The notes under the pieces: generated by a model | Databases searched by the model: none | The model's input: the letters and a program-made list of their open reading frames with translations, nothing else | What the model was told of the DNA's origin: nothing | Part shown: one piece after another, positions 23,677 through 34,168 of the stretch | How the letters are laid out: every line of letters begins with the position of its first letter | How positions within the stretch are numbered: the stretch's first letter is position 1 | Translations under genes and position numbers: made by a program | Assembly (NCBI GenBank): GCA_032622095.1 | Contig: CP136069.1 | Location: 123,310,126-123,374,125 of the forward strand | Length of the DNA: 64,000 nt | Direction of reading: 5' to 3' | From: Siphonodentalium dalli | Lineage: Eukaryota; Mollusca; Scaphopoda; Gadilida; Siphonodentaliidae

Positions 23677-24008
23677 CTGTTCAACAGTTAAGGTAAACAA
23701 ATTTAAAATGTAAGCTCAATTATGCCACAATTTTTGCAAAACTCATTAGATGTCAAATCACTCAATAAAACCTGGTTTGTCCATGGACATATTAGACTAA
23801 TTACACTTATGAGTATACAATATTAATTTACTTCTAATTCTTGAGAATTTCAAAGTTTTGCAATAACAATGATACTTATAACTATAAAGCAATGTGAAAC
23901 ATTCATTTTTGGTAATTTGATAGAAATAGAAAATAACCTTAGTAGTTATTCTCCTAAGTTTTATATCCAAATTGTCAACAAACAAAGTCATTCTTATATA
24001 TGAACAAA

Positions 24009-24437
24009 CCTTGAAATAGTGTGTCTGTCATTTGCAGAATGAGGTCTCCAGAAGGTGAATTTCATGAGCTATCCTGCACAGCGGGCTAGCATCACCAAAT
24101 TCACCCTCTGGAGACCTCATTCTGCTTAGGCCTAATTTTCTGGTAAGTATCTATAGTCTCAAAATAACTCTGTTTTTTTTTGGTCACTTCTGTTCAATTT
24201 CAATATCCCCTAATTTGCAGAAGATCAAATGCATAACCGAGGTGACTAATGGGTGAACATCACCAACATCAACTGGGGAACTTCAATCTGATTCTAGGTC
24301 TCCCATATCAGTTGCCTAAGCAGAATGAGGATCCCAAAGGGTGAATTTGGTGACGCTAGCTCACCATGCAGGATAACGACACTAAATTCACGCTCTGGGG
24401 ACCTCATTCTGCAAATGACAGACACACTATTTCAAGG
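24009..24437. mobile_element. Nested-palindrome MITE (CCTTGAAATAGTGTGTCTG ends)
   Basis: The outer inverted repeats run CCTTGAAATAGTGTGTCTGT at the left to ACAGACACACTATTTCAAGG at the right and continue inward through CATTTGCAGAATGAGG. Inside each end is a second palindrome with GGTGAATTT.../...AAATTCACC arms. It lies in the last intron of IFT74. Family members are at 25632-26050, 39921-40132, 48899-49336, 57756-58182 and 59188-59606. No coding sequence is present. Confidence 0.85.
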
Positions 24438-24516
24438 ATTATATACAGATTATAAGCAGTGATTCTTGCAGGTGAAATCATTGCTGTTTGTTTATCATTG
24501 GTTAATTTGTCCTGAA

Positions 24517-24953
24517 TTAAAGGTACTCAGTCCGATTCGATGGTCCCCATATCATCAGATTCCAACAACAACAACATTTTTTGAAATGCCACTTCAATTA
24601 TCATATAATGCTAATCACAATCAACTATATAATAAAATTGCCCAAAACGTGTTAATTATCAACATTTTGTTCGACGAAATTTGGCCGAATTGTCAAATAT
24701 CTAACACCCAAAGTCACTTGATTTTAGAGATATCCATCTTCATCCGCAATTTGTTCCGAGACTGTCAGCTTGACGAATATTTACCAGGCGGCCAAAAATT
24801 ACATATCTGGGGAAACAACAAATTTCAAAAATCGATATCTGATCACCCTGGGCTTTAATGGGTGGGTTCCTCGACTCCAATAAAATATTTGTTACCCCCT
24901 GAAGTCAAAGAAATAGTAATTTGGGAGCGTTAATTCGGATTTTACATCTTTAA
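24517..24953 (+). mobile_element. MITE family with TTAAAGRT ends, copy 1
   Basis: About 437 bp beginning TTAAAGGTACTCAGTCCGA and ending TTACATCTTTAA, giving imperfect inverted ends TTAAAG(G/A)T. Relatives are at 27883-28286 (opposite strand), 31685-32126, 58262-58698 and 61452-61884. The 130-codon frame across it (24466-24858) is not coding: it is broken in the other copies and has no domain. Confidence 0.75.
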
Positions 24954-25148
24954 GGAGTATATATTTTTAATTTATGTATTTCAGACGTTTTCTGAAATGA
25001 TGTGGTTGGAGTTTTCTGCAATAGTAGTTTATTGTAGTCTGGATATTCACTCATCAGTTTGGCTCACTAAACTAAGGGTATAAATATATCTTTACCTGCA
25101 ATGTTTGGAAAATTGAAATGACTGAAACATTACAACATTGCTGACATA

Positions 25149-25361
25149 CAGTAATGCTCTAATTAATCGACCTCTTAACCAAAGCAGAATTATGGGTAAC
25201 TTTTCAGGAATTAGTCGGAAATATGGCTTGTTGCCATTCATCGGAAAGCTCTCGGCGAGAGCTTTCCGATGAATGGCAACAAGCCATATTTCCGACTAAA
25301 TCCTGAAAAGTTACCCATAATTCTGCTTTGGTTAAGAGGTCGATTAATTAGAGCATTACTG
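25149..25361. mobile_element. Complete palindromic MITE, insertion present only in copy 1
   Basis: A nearly perfect 213-bp palindrome with 106-bp arms around a single central base, starting CAGTAATGCTCTAATTAATC and ending in its complement, flanked by TA on each side. The homologous site in copy 2 reads GACATACCTTCGG with one TA (58903-58904). The insertion is therefore recent and its TA duplication is seen directly. TA targeting and CAGT ends fit a Tc1/mariner/pogo-type family. It lies in the final IFT74 intron, about 60 bp beyond the 25425-25485 exon's 3' end. Confidence 0.95.
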
Positions 25362-25424
25362 TACCTTCGGTAAAGTTCCATTCATAATCCAAGTTCCAAC
25401 CAAAAATAAACAATAAAAGGATAC

Positions 25425-25485
25425 ATTCTTTCATGACGAAGTTATTCTGTTCATGGTGCTGCCATTTCTTCTCAAGGTTGCCAAG
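25425..25485 (-). CDS. IFT74: IFT74, penultimate coding exon (copy 1)
   Basis: A 61-bp exon with acceptor ATATTTGCAG and donor GTATCC. It encodes LGNLEKKWQHHEQNNFVMKE plus one base of the next codon, matching the near-C-terminal IFT74 segment (known pattern [20 protein letters not shown]). It begins in phase 0 and ends in phase 1, exactly complementing the neighbouring exons. Confidence 0.93.
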
Positions 25486-25631
25486 CTGCAAATATTAAGC
25501 GAATTATTAGTGACACAGTGAACAAGCGAGTACCTGGACAGAAATGCTCCCTTGGAGATTGAATTCCAGTAGCCGGCAGAAAGTAGCTTCCGGGATAATA
25601 ATTGATCCATGCATTGAAAACTAATTTCAGT

Positions 25632-26050
25632 CAAGCCTGGATATAGTGTGACTGACATTTGCAGAATGATGTCCCCAGAGGGTGAATTTAGTGACGCTAT
25701 CTCATAATCTGGGAACCTCATTCAACTTAGGCCTCATCTACTGGGAAGTATCTATAGTCTCAAATTAACATTGTTTCAAATGAGTTACTTTTCCCCTCTG
25801 TTCAGTTTCTATATCCTCTAATTTGCAGAAGATAAATTGCATTATCAAGGTGACTATTGGGTGAACATCACCAATTTTAACTGGGGAACTTCATTCTGAT
25901 TCTAGGTCTCCCATAGCAGTTGAAGTCTAAGCAGAATGAGGTCCCAGAGAGCGAGTTGGCGGTGCTAGCCCACTGTACAGGATAGCTTCGTTAAATTCAT
26001 CCTCTGGGGACATCATTATGCAAATGTCAGACACACAATATCCAGACTTG
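25632..26050. mobile_element. Nested-palindrome MITE, second copy
   Basis: Outer ends CAAGCCTGGATATAGTGTG and CACACAATATCCAGACTTG are inverted repeats. Internal arms contain GGTGAATTTAGTGACGCTA and complementary forms. It is in the IFT74 intron between 25485 and 27499. Same family as 24009-24437; copy 2 is 59188-59606. Confidence 0.8.
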
Positions 26051-26205
26051 ATTTATTCTTGATAATAAAAGCCTTGATTGCAGTCTAATGTAAATAATAA
26101 ATGGATAACTATTTTTATTATTAAATTAATCTATAAACAAGGGGAGCACATCGGAAGACGGTGCTTGTGAGAGAGTGCCTGAGAGAGTGGATCTGTCGCA
26201 AAAGA

Positions 26206-27187
26206 ATCATTGGCGGCCATGATTTTTTTAAAGAAACTTCGGGAAAAAGGGAGGCTCCCATCCAGAGGTCACCCTGACAATCCATATAAAGTTTGGTGAC
26301 GATTGGATGAGAAATGTGACCTGTAAGGTGTGCTAAAGGATATAGTCATACAAAGAGTAAATCCAAGATGGCCACTGGCAGCCATGTTTTTTTAACAGAA
26401 AATGGTAAGAACCATCTAGATGTCACCCCGAAGATATTTTAGATTGCAAAGAGTAAAATCCATGATGGTTGCCGGCGTTTTTTATCGAAATTTTTTCAAA
26501 TTCAATAGCTCCCATCTAGAGGTGATCCTAGACTCATATACCGGATATCGTTGACCATGTTTTTTAATGAATTTCTGAAGTAATCTAGAGGTCACTCCAA
26601 CAATTGGTGGTGATCAAATGAGGAATGTGGCCTGTAGGGTGTGCCGAAGGATTTAGCCATATACAAAATCTAAGATGGACACTGGCAGCCATGTTTTTCC
26701 ACAAATTTCAGAAAAAAATTGATGGCTCCCATCTAGAAGTCACCCTGAAGATCCAGATATTGTTTGGTGATTATCGAATGCAGGATGTGGTCTGTAGGGT
26801 GTGCCAAACGATTTAGACAGACAAAGAATAAGATCCAAGATGGCTGCCAGCGTCCATGTTTTTCAGCGAAAATCACTCAAATTTGATAGCTCCCATCTAG
26901 AGGTGATCCTAAAAATGCCTGCATATTTTCAAAATATTTCTCCAATAAATGTGGGCTGCAGGGTGTGCCAATGGATTCAAATTTGAAATGAAAAACGGCT
27001 GCTGGCTGCAATGTTTTTTAACGAATTTTGGAAAAAACGATGGCTCCCATCTAGAGGTCACCCCAAAGATCATCGGATGAGGGATGCGGTCTGTAAGGTG
27101 AGCCAAAAGAAATTGTTAACGGACGCATGCACAGATAACAACCCATGGCAATAGCTCAAACTTTTCATAAAGTTGAGCTAAAAAACC
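26206..27187 (-). repeat. Degenerate tandem array with CCATGTTTTT / AAGATGGC units
   Basis: Five to six diverged units of about 165-185 bp read GCTCCCATCTAGAGGTCACCC, GGTGTGCCAAAGGATTTAG, AAGATGGCTGCC and CCATGTTTTT. They end toward the right in AGTTGAGCTAAAAAACC, the same outer terminus as the giant palindrome near 7978. The array is embedded in an IFT74 intron. Short frames such as 26625-26816 are repeat artefacts. Confidence 0.75.
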
Positions 27188-27498
27188 TTGTAGTGTGATT
27201 GCTTTGATATGAACCATGATCATGCATAGACCAACTAAGATGGTCAACACAGGCAAAATATCCATAAAATTTCTCAATGTGGATAAATATTTCGTACCTG
27301 TATATAGGACACATGTGTCCCGAACAGCACCTGTATACATGTGCAATGAGTGGACACAGCAACTGTGAAATTGTTTAACCCTAATACTCATTGATGATTA
27401 GTTATCCTATAGGAAATGTTCAGATAATAAGTTCGACAAATGACCATAGGTCAAATGTTGAAAATGTTCACTACGAGTAATCGAGTATAGTAATTTAC

Positions 27499-27624
27499 CT
27501 GAGCATAAGTTTCATTTGTATTCAGACTGGCCTTCTTTGATTCACATTCTGCAGCCAAGACAACCATCATCTTCTTAAAATTATCTCGCCTCTTTTGCAG
27601 TGTTACTCGGTCTGCCATGAGTTT
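27499..27624 (-). CDS. IFT74: IFT74 coding exon (copy 1)
   Basis: A 126-bp exon (42 codons, phase 0 on both sides) with acceptor TTCTCATCAG and donor GTAAAT. It encodes KLMADRVTLQKRRDNFKKMM through ASLNTNETYAQ, matching the IFT74 coiled coil (known pattern [20 protein letters not shown]). It reads directly into the 25425-25485 exon. Copy 2 is 61063-61188. The upstream intron (27625-31458) hosts the Tc1-type element. Confidence 0.93.
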
Positions 27625-27882
27625 CTGATGAGAATAAAAGTGAGAACACACTGGAGTAATAAACAATATAATTCTTAAATGTAATTCGGGGTAATTAGGC
27701 CAAATAAATAACAATATACTGTGTTCTCGTGGACCTTCCTTATCACCGGAAGACGACATCATTATAACAACTTATTGTCAAATTAACCCAGAAAATAACA
27801 GAAAGAGTTCAAAACTCAATTTCCCATTTTATTCACAATTTTAAATTCAGAAAGTATTCTGATGAAGAGGTAATGGCTAAAA

Positions 27883-28286
27883 AGCATTATCCAATTAAGC
27901 GCCTCTCAATTACTATTTATTTGGATTCGGGGGTAAAAAATATTTGATTCGAGTCGAGGAACCCACCTATCAAAGCTCAGAGTTATTAGATATCAATTTT
28001 TGAAATCTATTATTTTTCACCATCAAGAGTTATTATTGGCCCAGTAAAAAGCTGACGAGAGTCGATCTCGGACCAAATTGTGGATGAAGATGGATAACTC
28101 TAAAATCAAGAGGCATTGTGTTGATAATAACGACAAATTTCGATGAACAACATTTTGATAAATAACACCTAGCATTATGTTTGGGCAATTAATCAATTCT
28201 GATAACTGAAGCAGCATTTCTAGAAATGTTGTTTTTGTTGGAATCTGATTATATGGGGCCCATCAAATCTGATTGAGTACCTTTAA
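27883..28286 (-). mobile_element. MITE family with TTAAAGRT ends, minus-orientation copy
   Basis: Reverse-complement relative of 24517-24953, ending GAGTACCTTTAAAG. The left terminus has lost a few bases (GCATTATCC instead of TTAAAGATGCATTATCC), which are retained in copy 2 at 61452. It sits immediately left of the Tc1-type element. Confidence 0.7.
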
Positions 28287-28329
28287 AGATGGGATAGGAT
28301 AATTTTATTTACAATATACACATGAAATA

Positions 28330-30110
28330 AACACCGCACAAAATGTAAGTTCCCCCCTAAATGACGACCGATATTTTCCGAATTAATGATCGGATATTGA
28401 TGTAATTTGGCATGTTTGTTCTATAGCATTCTGCCAGTGTGTAGCATAAATTTAAATGTTCTGGTCCATTGCATGCTCGACTGGTCAACAATTGAAGATG
28501 AAAATGATGTTTTTTCGAAATCGCACTTGACCATTCGGAGGTCTATAGCTTCAGCGAAATATGAGTTACCCTCGCGTTCTTTATCTCTTGAGCAGTATCG
28601 GTATAACGACAGATTAGGATAATCCCCTATTTGACCTGTAGTCACGGTGCGGCCGATGCATTGCACGGAATCGATGTCACCCCATTTTTTTGGATACAGA
28701 TTCAGTTCAATTTGTGCAACCTCATGCACACAACGATGCCGCACCTTACATAACAGGATCGTGCGATTGCCATTGGGCTTTTGCAAGCCAATACTCCAGT
28801 AAAGTAGGTAGCGCGGAGAATGGGTGTGTCGCCGAATGCTATTCGGAAACTACGGACGAAATTTCAGCAAACTGGTTCGGTGAAGGATCGACCAAAGAGC
28901 GGGCGTGGAAAAGTGACAACACCACGCGATGACAGGTTTATCGCATTGACAGCACTGAGGAGGCGAACACTTACAGGTGAGAGGACATTTTCGTTATTCA
29001 ATGGGCGAAAATATCCTTCTTTTTTTTTCGTAACGCAACCAATTATGGTCATTCTCATGTTTTTCAGCTGTAGAGATACGAGACCAGGTGCACACAGTCG
29101 CTGGTAGAGGGGCCAGAAGACTCAGCCGCCAGACCATCCGGAACCGGCTACATGGTGCCCAGCTACGGGCCCGGCGTTTGGTGAAAAAGGCAGCCCTCCT
29201 GATGCGACACAAGGCAGCGAGGTTGGCGTGGGCCAGACATCACGCACGCTGGACAAGACGACAATGGGCAAACATCTTGTTCACCGACAAGACGAGGATT
29301 TGTCTGCGACATGTTGATGGCAGAAGACGAGTTTGGCGCCGTCACGGGGAGCAGCACGCGGACTGTTGTGTTCAACCAGTGACGGCTTATGGTGCCGGCA
29401 GCGTCATGGTTTGGGGAGGGATTCGTGCTGGTAACAAGACAGAACTGGTCCCGATCAACGGCAACCTCAATGGTGTGATGTACCGGGACAATGTGCTCCT
29501 ACCACATGTCATCCCACAAGCTCAGGTAGCTGGTAACCAGCTCGTACTTATGGATGACAATGCCCGCCCCCACCGAGCCCGGGTTGTGAACGAGTTTCTG
29601 ATTGCCAATGGGATCAAGCGAATGGTATGGCCGGCAAATTCCCTCAATCTGAATCCCATCGAACACTTACAGAATCAACTCAAGAGGGCTGTTTACCGGC
29701 GAGTTGACAAGGGGACCACTAATGGCTGATCTGCGGTGTCTTTTACAAGAGGAATGGGCAGCAATTCCGCAAAACCAAGTGACAAAGCTTGTGAACACCA
29801 TGAGGGCATGGTGTCAACACGTCCTGCATCGACACGGAAGTTACACCAGATATTGAACAGTCACGAAATCAAAAAAATCAAATTCCCTTACCCGAAATCA
29901 ATGAATTAAATGTTCTGTAGAATTAAAATTGACCCCTTGTTTGGTTACTTGCTGCTCATTGAGCCATGTCGCTATGAATATGTTCACAAATAAGCGCATC
30001 ATATTGGTAAATGGACCATTGTAATAAGTGTGAAATTTCAAATATCCACCTATAATATTTGGAATTATTGGTCATTATATGAGGGGGGAACTTACTTTTT
30101 GTGTTGTGTT
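28330..30110 (+). mobile_element. Tc1/mariner-type transposon, 1.78 kb (copy 1)
   Basis: Inverted ends AACACCGCACAAAATG and CAAAAAGT...GTTGTGTT share the inner segment GTAAGTTCCCCCCT and are flanked by TA on both sides (28328-28329 and 30111-30112). The whole element carries one transposase gene on the + strand, antisense to the host gene IFT74 in whose intron it sits. The copy at 61928-63685 occupies the identical site in block B copy 2, so insertion predates the duplication or haplotype split. Confidence 0.88.
28724..29856 (+). pseudogene. Tc1-like DDE transposase, inactivated, with a 91-bp intron-like gap
   Basis: Encodes a cut-and-paste transposase of about 340 residues. The order is an N-terminal helix-turn-helix region (MPHLT, then LLEANTPVKQVA, KFQQTGSVKDRPKSG), a second HTH-like part (RRLSRQTIRNRLHGAQLRAR), then a DDE domain. 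Visible catalytic residues are D in FTDK, D in LMDDNARPH and E in LNPIEHL, with 34 residues between the last two (DD34E). A gap at 28977-29067 has GT and TTTTTCAG borders and restores frame as a phase-1 intron. Lesions: TAA at 28751-28753 near the start, and a +1 shift near 29720. The natural end is SYTRY then TGA at 29854-29856. The protein cannot be made from this copy. Confidence 0.88.
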
Positions 30111-30146
30111 TAGTATAATAGCAGTCAGTCCTGAAAATATGGTGCT

Positions 30147-30440
30147 GGACATTTGCAAAATGAAATTCCCAGAAGGTGAATTTAGTGACGCTCCCCCGCA
30201 CAGTGGGCTAGCATCACTAAATTCACCTTCTGGGGACCTCATTCTGCTTAGGCCTCATCTTCTCTGGAAAGTATCTTTATTCTAAAATTAACGAGTTTTT
30301 TAGTTTCTTTAGAAAATTTCTTTTCATTTTTCAGTTTAGTTTACCGGTATCTATATCCCCAAATTGGCAGATGACACAACCCATAATTGAGGTGCCCTAT
30401 GGTTGTGCACATCACCATCTTCCCTGTCTGAAGTAAATCA
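30147..30440 (+). mobile_element. Partial nested-palindrome MITE
   Basis: ACATTTGCAAAATGAAATTCCC pairs with GGGGACCTCATTCTGC around GGTGAATTTAGTGACGC. It continues with CCCCAAATTGGCAGATGACAC, internal sequence of the same family also seen at about 44460-44530. It lies right next to the Tc1-type element. The right outer end is missing. Confidence 0.6.
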
Positions 30441-31458
30441 TATGGAGACTATCAACTAACTTTTGTGGACATTTGTTTGGGTAATGATGGCCTCAGGCAA
30501 CTGATACTAAACCCACAGCGAGACAATCCAGGGTTGGAATGCTTAGTTGGCATCAGTATGGTTGCAACAATTCATTGTGATTACAATGCATCGCATTTTA
30601 AAGTTTGCGATGTAATGCAAAAACAATTCATGCAGAGTTATCAATAGTCAGAGATACAAACTTGTCCACTCAAAACTTTCCATCTGGGCAGATTTGGGGA
30701 CTGTATTAGCTATTATAGTCTACTTGTAATAGCTGGCCATGCATTTTGGTCATTTTAGTTAGGTGTTGTAATTTACTTCAATGAATATGCTGAGGTGAAC
30801 ACTGATGTGAATATACATATACTAAAAATTATTAAAGTGATGTGAAACACTCCGGTAGGGTGATCAAATATAAATGGAGAATAATCTAGTTCAAAGTAGT
30901 AATTTTTACAAATATTATATCCAAATTGACAATACATACAGTCATTCTTATATATTAATTAAATGCAGTGACTCTCGATGGAGAAATCATTTTCGTTAGT
31001 TTATCGCCAATAGATGCGTCCCGAATCGAGTAGTAAATATTTACATTTGAGAGTAGTTCAGACGATGATTTCTATGGAGTGGTACAGTCGATTTGCTTGA
31101 GATTTTCGGCGATATTAGTAGAATGGTACATTCCTCCAGTTGGCATAGCATCTGAGTACTAACTTAACAGTTACAAACACCCGAACAAGTACATAATATG
31201 TCTTTAAGCGGTTCATCTAGTTTTCACAGCCATCAGTTGCCAAAAATTTGCATCAGGATGCGCATCATGGAGGTCTGAATCGTTGCAGCCCTATTGGCGT
31301 GTGGCCCAGGAATAATAAATAGAAGTAAAACTGTGCGCTTGCATACTTTTCATAAATGTTTGGCATTACAAACAGGTAATTGATTTTGCATTGCCTTACC
31401 CAGTGGCAATAGCACCACATAATAAGACACTTCAAGTTGTCAATTCTGAATGCAATAC
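30441..31458. other. IFT74 intron, no gene seen
   Basis: Unique-looking AT-rich intronic DNA between the MITE fragment and the next IFT74 exon. Nothing else is recognisable. Confidence 0.6.
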
Positions 31459-31622
31459 CTGTCTCTTCTTCTCTGCTTGCTGTTTGAGTGCTTTGAGGTC
31501 TGAGAATGTCACCAGCTCACCCTCCATGGCGGTGATCTTATTCCGAAGCACATCTTGTTCTGTCTTTATCTTATCCTCCAGTTGCTCTACTTTGATCAAA
31601 TCTTGCTGCAGTTTCTCTTGTT
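31459..31622 (-). CDS. IFT74: IFT74 coding exon (single copy in window)
   Basis: A 164-bp exon with acceptor ATCTCCACAG and donor GTATTG. The first two bases complete a codon (E) with the G left by the upstream exon. The remaining 54 codons read QEKLQQDLIKVEQLEDKIK, TEQDVLRNKITAMEGELV and TFSDLKALKQQAEKKRQ. This is the heptad-rich coiled-coil segment of IFT74 (known pattern LQLDLQKMELLESKM). It ends in phase 0 and joins KLMADR of the next exon. No copy-2 counterpart is expected within the window, because copy 2 ends just before it. Confidence 0.93.
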
Positions 31623-31684
31623 CTGTGGAGATGATTAATAAAGATACGGACATCATACGGTAATGTTGGTGGTGGGTATTGCTG

Positions 31685-32126
31685 TTAAAGATACTCAATC
31701 CGATCAGATGGTCCCCATATCATCAATATACAACAACAACATTTCTTCAAAATAGGCTTTAGTTATCAGAATCGATTTATTGCAACAAAATAATGCTAAC
31801 CACAGTCAACTATGGTATAAAATTTCCCAAAACTTGTTATTTATCAACTTTTTATTCAACAAAATATGGACGTACTATCACTTAAGTATCATGAAATGTG
31901 GCCCTATTACCACTTGATTTTAGAGTTATCCATCTTCATCCGCAATTTTGTCCGAGACCACCCATTTGACCACGTGTTTCTGGGCCACATATAATTGCAC
32001 ATCTTGAGAAATAACAAACTTCGAAAATCGATATCTGATCACTCTGAGCTTTGATCAAATAATTTTTACCCCCGAAGCCAAAGAAATAGCAATTTATGAG
32101 TGTTAATTTGGATAATGCATCTTTAA
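31685..32126 (+). mobile_element. MITE family with TTAAAGRT ends, third copy
   Basis: Starts TTAAAGATACTCAATCCGA and ends GATAATGCATCTTTAA, giving inverted TTAAAGAT ends. It is diverged from 24517-24953 but clearly the same family (GATGGTCCCCATATCATC, CAACAACAACA). It lies in the long IFT74 intron, 63 bp upstream of the 31459-31622 exon in gene direction. Confidence 0.75.
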
Positions 32127-32469
32127 ATTTGTCACATCCATTAAAACTGCCATAAACAGAGAGACTTATATTATAGACAAATTTTGTTCTTATACCAATC
32201 ATAACTATCGCATAATTAGTCCGGGAGCTAATAGGTGTACCCTTGCACCCCCCCTGGGACTTAACTTCACCCCACTCATTTTGTTCCTTATTATGTCCTT
32301 CAACTTTTAAGCAATGTTAACAAGAAAAAAAAGTGGCCGTGTAGACTCCAGACAAGATGGCGTCCATCATGGCCGCCGTTTTTCAGCCCAGACCCTAAGT
32401 CAGTTTATGCAAATTATAGCGGGAAAATCTTGTAAAATGTATACAAATGTATATATTTTCGTGAAGCTG

Positions 32470-32594
32470 AGCAGCCCTCTAAATTCAGATTGTTTGGCTT
32501 TGGCAATCCGCTACGGCAACAGTATGCCGTGCCCCAGTTTGCTTCAGCAAATTGCTTCGGCAATGCTGATTGCCGTAGCCAATTATGAAGGCTG
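32470..32594. mobile_element. MITE with CAGCCCTC ends nested in the palindrome's left arm
   Basis: Inserted in GTGAAGCTGAG|AGCTGAGACAT, with the target word AGCTGAG present on both sides. The uninterrupted forms GTGAAGCTAAGACAT (about 8972) and the reverse of it at about 38990 and 42530 show the empty site. The same family is at 4032-4152. Confidence 0.85.
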
Positions 32595-33639
32595 AGCTGA
32601 GACATAATGACACATTTTTGAGCCAAAATTGAAACTCACCATCCAAGATGGCTGCCAAAATGGCCACCGGAAGTTGAAAATATAATTTTTTTTCACAAAT
32701 ATCTTCTAGATCAATTCATGCTATTTGGAACTGGTTGAGTAATGCAACTTTATTTTGTGTTTTGTATATTAACTGATCATTGGAGCAACGAAATATGCAA
32801 TTATTGGGGTCCTAACCCCTTCCGATCCCTCAAAAATTCGATTTTACAGAATGCGGTATAAAATTTCACAAAAAAATCACATTTGGGATTCTAGTCATAT
32901 TTCAATAAGAAATGAACAGAACTTTGTAATGTAAGTGAGGCATATCATTAACTATTAATGTTCCAAATCACTGGGACCAAAATTCTTACTTTGGCTCAAA
33001 ATGGCTGCCAATATGGCCGCCAAAATATGGAAAATGGTAAATATTACACCAGCGTGTCCTGCAATCGCTTACAAGTTGTGGTTGATGTATACAATTGGCT
33101 AATCTGTATTCTATACATAGCATACTAACATGTCTAATGCACCATGGATCATTTTTACTATTGTCACCACTGACATCACCAGAAATATGGGATTTTTCTC
33201 TCACAAACTTGACAAAAATATTGGCAAAAATTCACTTTTCAGGGTTCGACCATTTGTTCAAGTAAACTGCAACTCTCTTTGGTATCAAAGGTGTTTATTG
33301 TTTTGGTCTATCTTAAGTGTGTCACACTGTGATGTTTAAAGACTGAAATGCTCAAGATGGCTTCCAAAATGGCAACCAAATTTGTAAAAAGTTAAAAGTT
33401 AACATATCCCGAACATAATTCTCTGCGTTATCCGAAAAAGATAGCAAATTGTGACTCACTTGGTTTTTTTACGTATTAGTTAATTAACTGACAAATACGT
33501 TCTATTATATTTGTTCCAGTTCCGTATGGGGCATGACAAATTCATTTTAAAGTTGCAGTATGGAATTTTGCGGAGAACCTCTTTTGTGATTCTGGCCATA
33601 TTATTGAAAGGAAATGAGCAGAACTTTGAGACGGAACTG

Positions 33640-34020
33640 AGATTAATATGTTTACCTGGAATGACTCTATGGTCATGTGTATGGCGAATAGGTATACATG
33701 TAGCGGCTGTATGGTCCATGGTGAGGTGAATATGTATACAATGAGTGACTGTATGATCGTGAATGTAGTGAATATGTATACATAGAGTGACTTTTTGTCA
33801 TGCGTCGGGTGTAGGTGTATACCCGGTGTTCATGCATGGTGACTCGTGGATGTATCGTCATTTGTGGTATGTACGGGTATAACCAAGTATGGCTGCATGA
33901 TCAGGTGTACGTGTATAAAGTGGGTTACTATGTTGTCATTTGTGTGGTGTTTATGTACATATGGAGTGACTTGGGTAATGGGTGGGTTATATCTTGGTGG
34001 TAATGGGTGGGTTGTATCTT
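33640..34020 (+). repeat. Minisatellite segment (left arm of the 7-kb palindrome)
   Basis: Same units as 10080-11706 (GGTATACATGTAGCGGCTG, GAGTGACTGTATGATCGTG), much shorter than in the opposite arm. Confidence 0.8.
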
Positions 34021-34022
34021 GA

Positions 34023-34144
34023 GTGGCTATCGCTTTCTACAATAACTCAAGGGTATGTTAATCAATAAAGAGGTCATGTCAGAGTTCTCCATCTTGATGT
34101 TTATGTAGATGGGGGGTGTTAAGCGTGGAAAGCGATAGCCACCC
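34023..34144. mobile_element. Diverged GGGTGGCTATCGC hairpin MITE
   Basis: AGTGGCTATCGCTTTCTAC and GTGGAAAGCGATAGCCACCC are the inverted ends around about 80 bp. It corresponds to 12600-12684 in the reverse orientation. Confidence 0.7.
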
Positions 34145-34168
34145 ATTAGCACACAGTCATTACATATA

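Larger units (their letters stand above)
17845..30424 (+). repeat. Large duplication block B, copy 1
   Basis: Matches 51489-64000 in direct orientation across exons, introns and transposons, with scattered SNPs and small indels. The left edge begins at CGGCTGCTAGAGCTATTC. The right edge is at least 30424 because the partner runs off the window. Differences include a 213-bp MITE present only here (25149-25361) and a segment of about 57 bp near 51530 present only in copy 2. Confidence 0.95.

Noticed and set aside
24466-24858. 130-codon frame conserved at 58211-58603
   Set aside because: It lies across a MITE that is broken in this frame in its other members (27883-28286, 31685-32126).
26206-27187. 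Could the GATGGC-rich array encode a repeat protein?
   Set aside because: Stops and frameshifts interrupt every frame between units, and unit divergence is not synonymous-biased by eye.
28421-28786. 121-codon minus-strand frame antisense to the Tc1-type element, also at 62019-62342
   Set aside because: It overlaps the transposon 5' region and the transposase start. It is kept in both copies because they are recent duplicates, and no domain is recognised.
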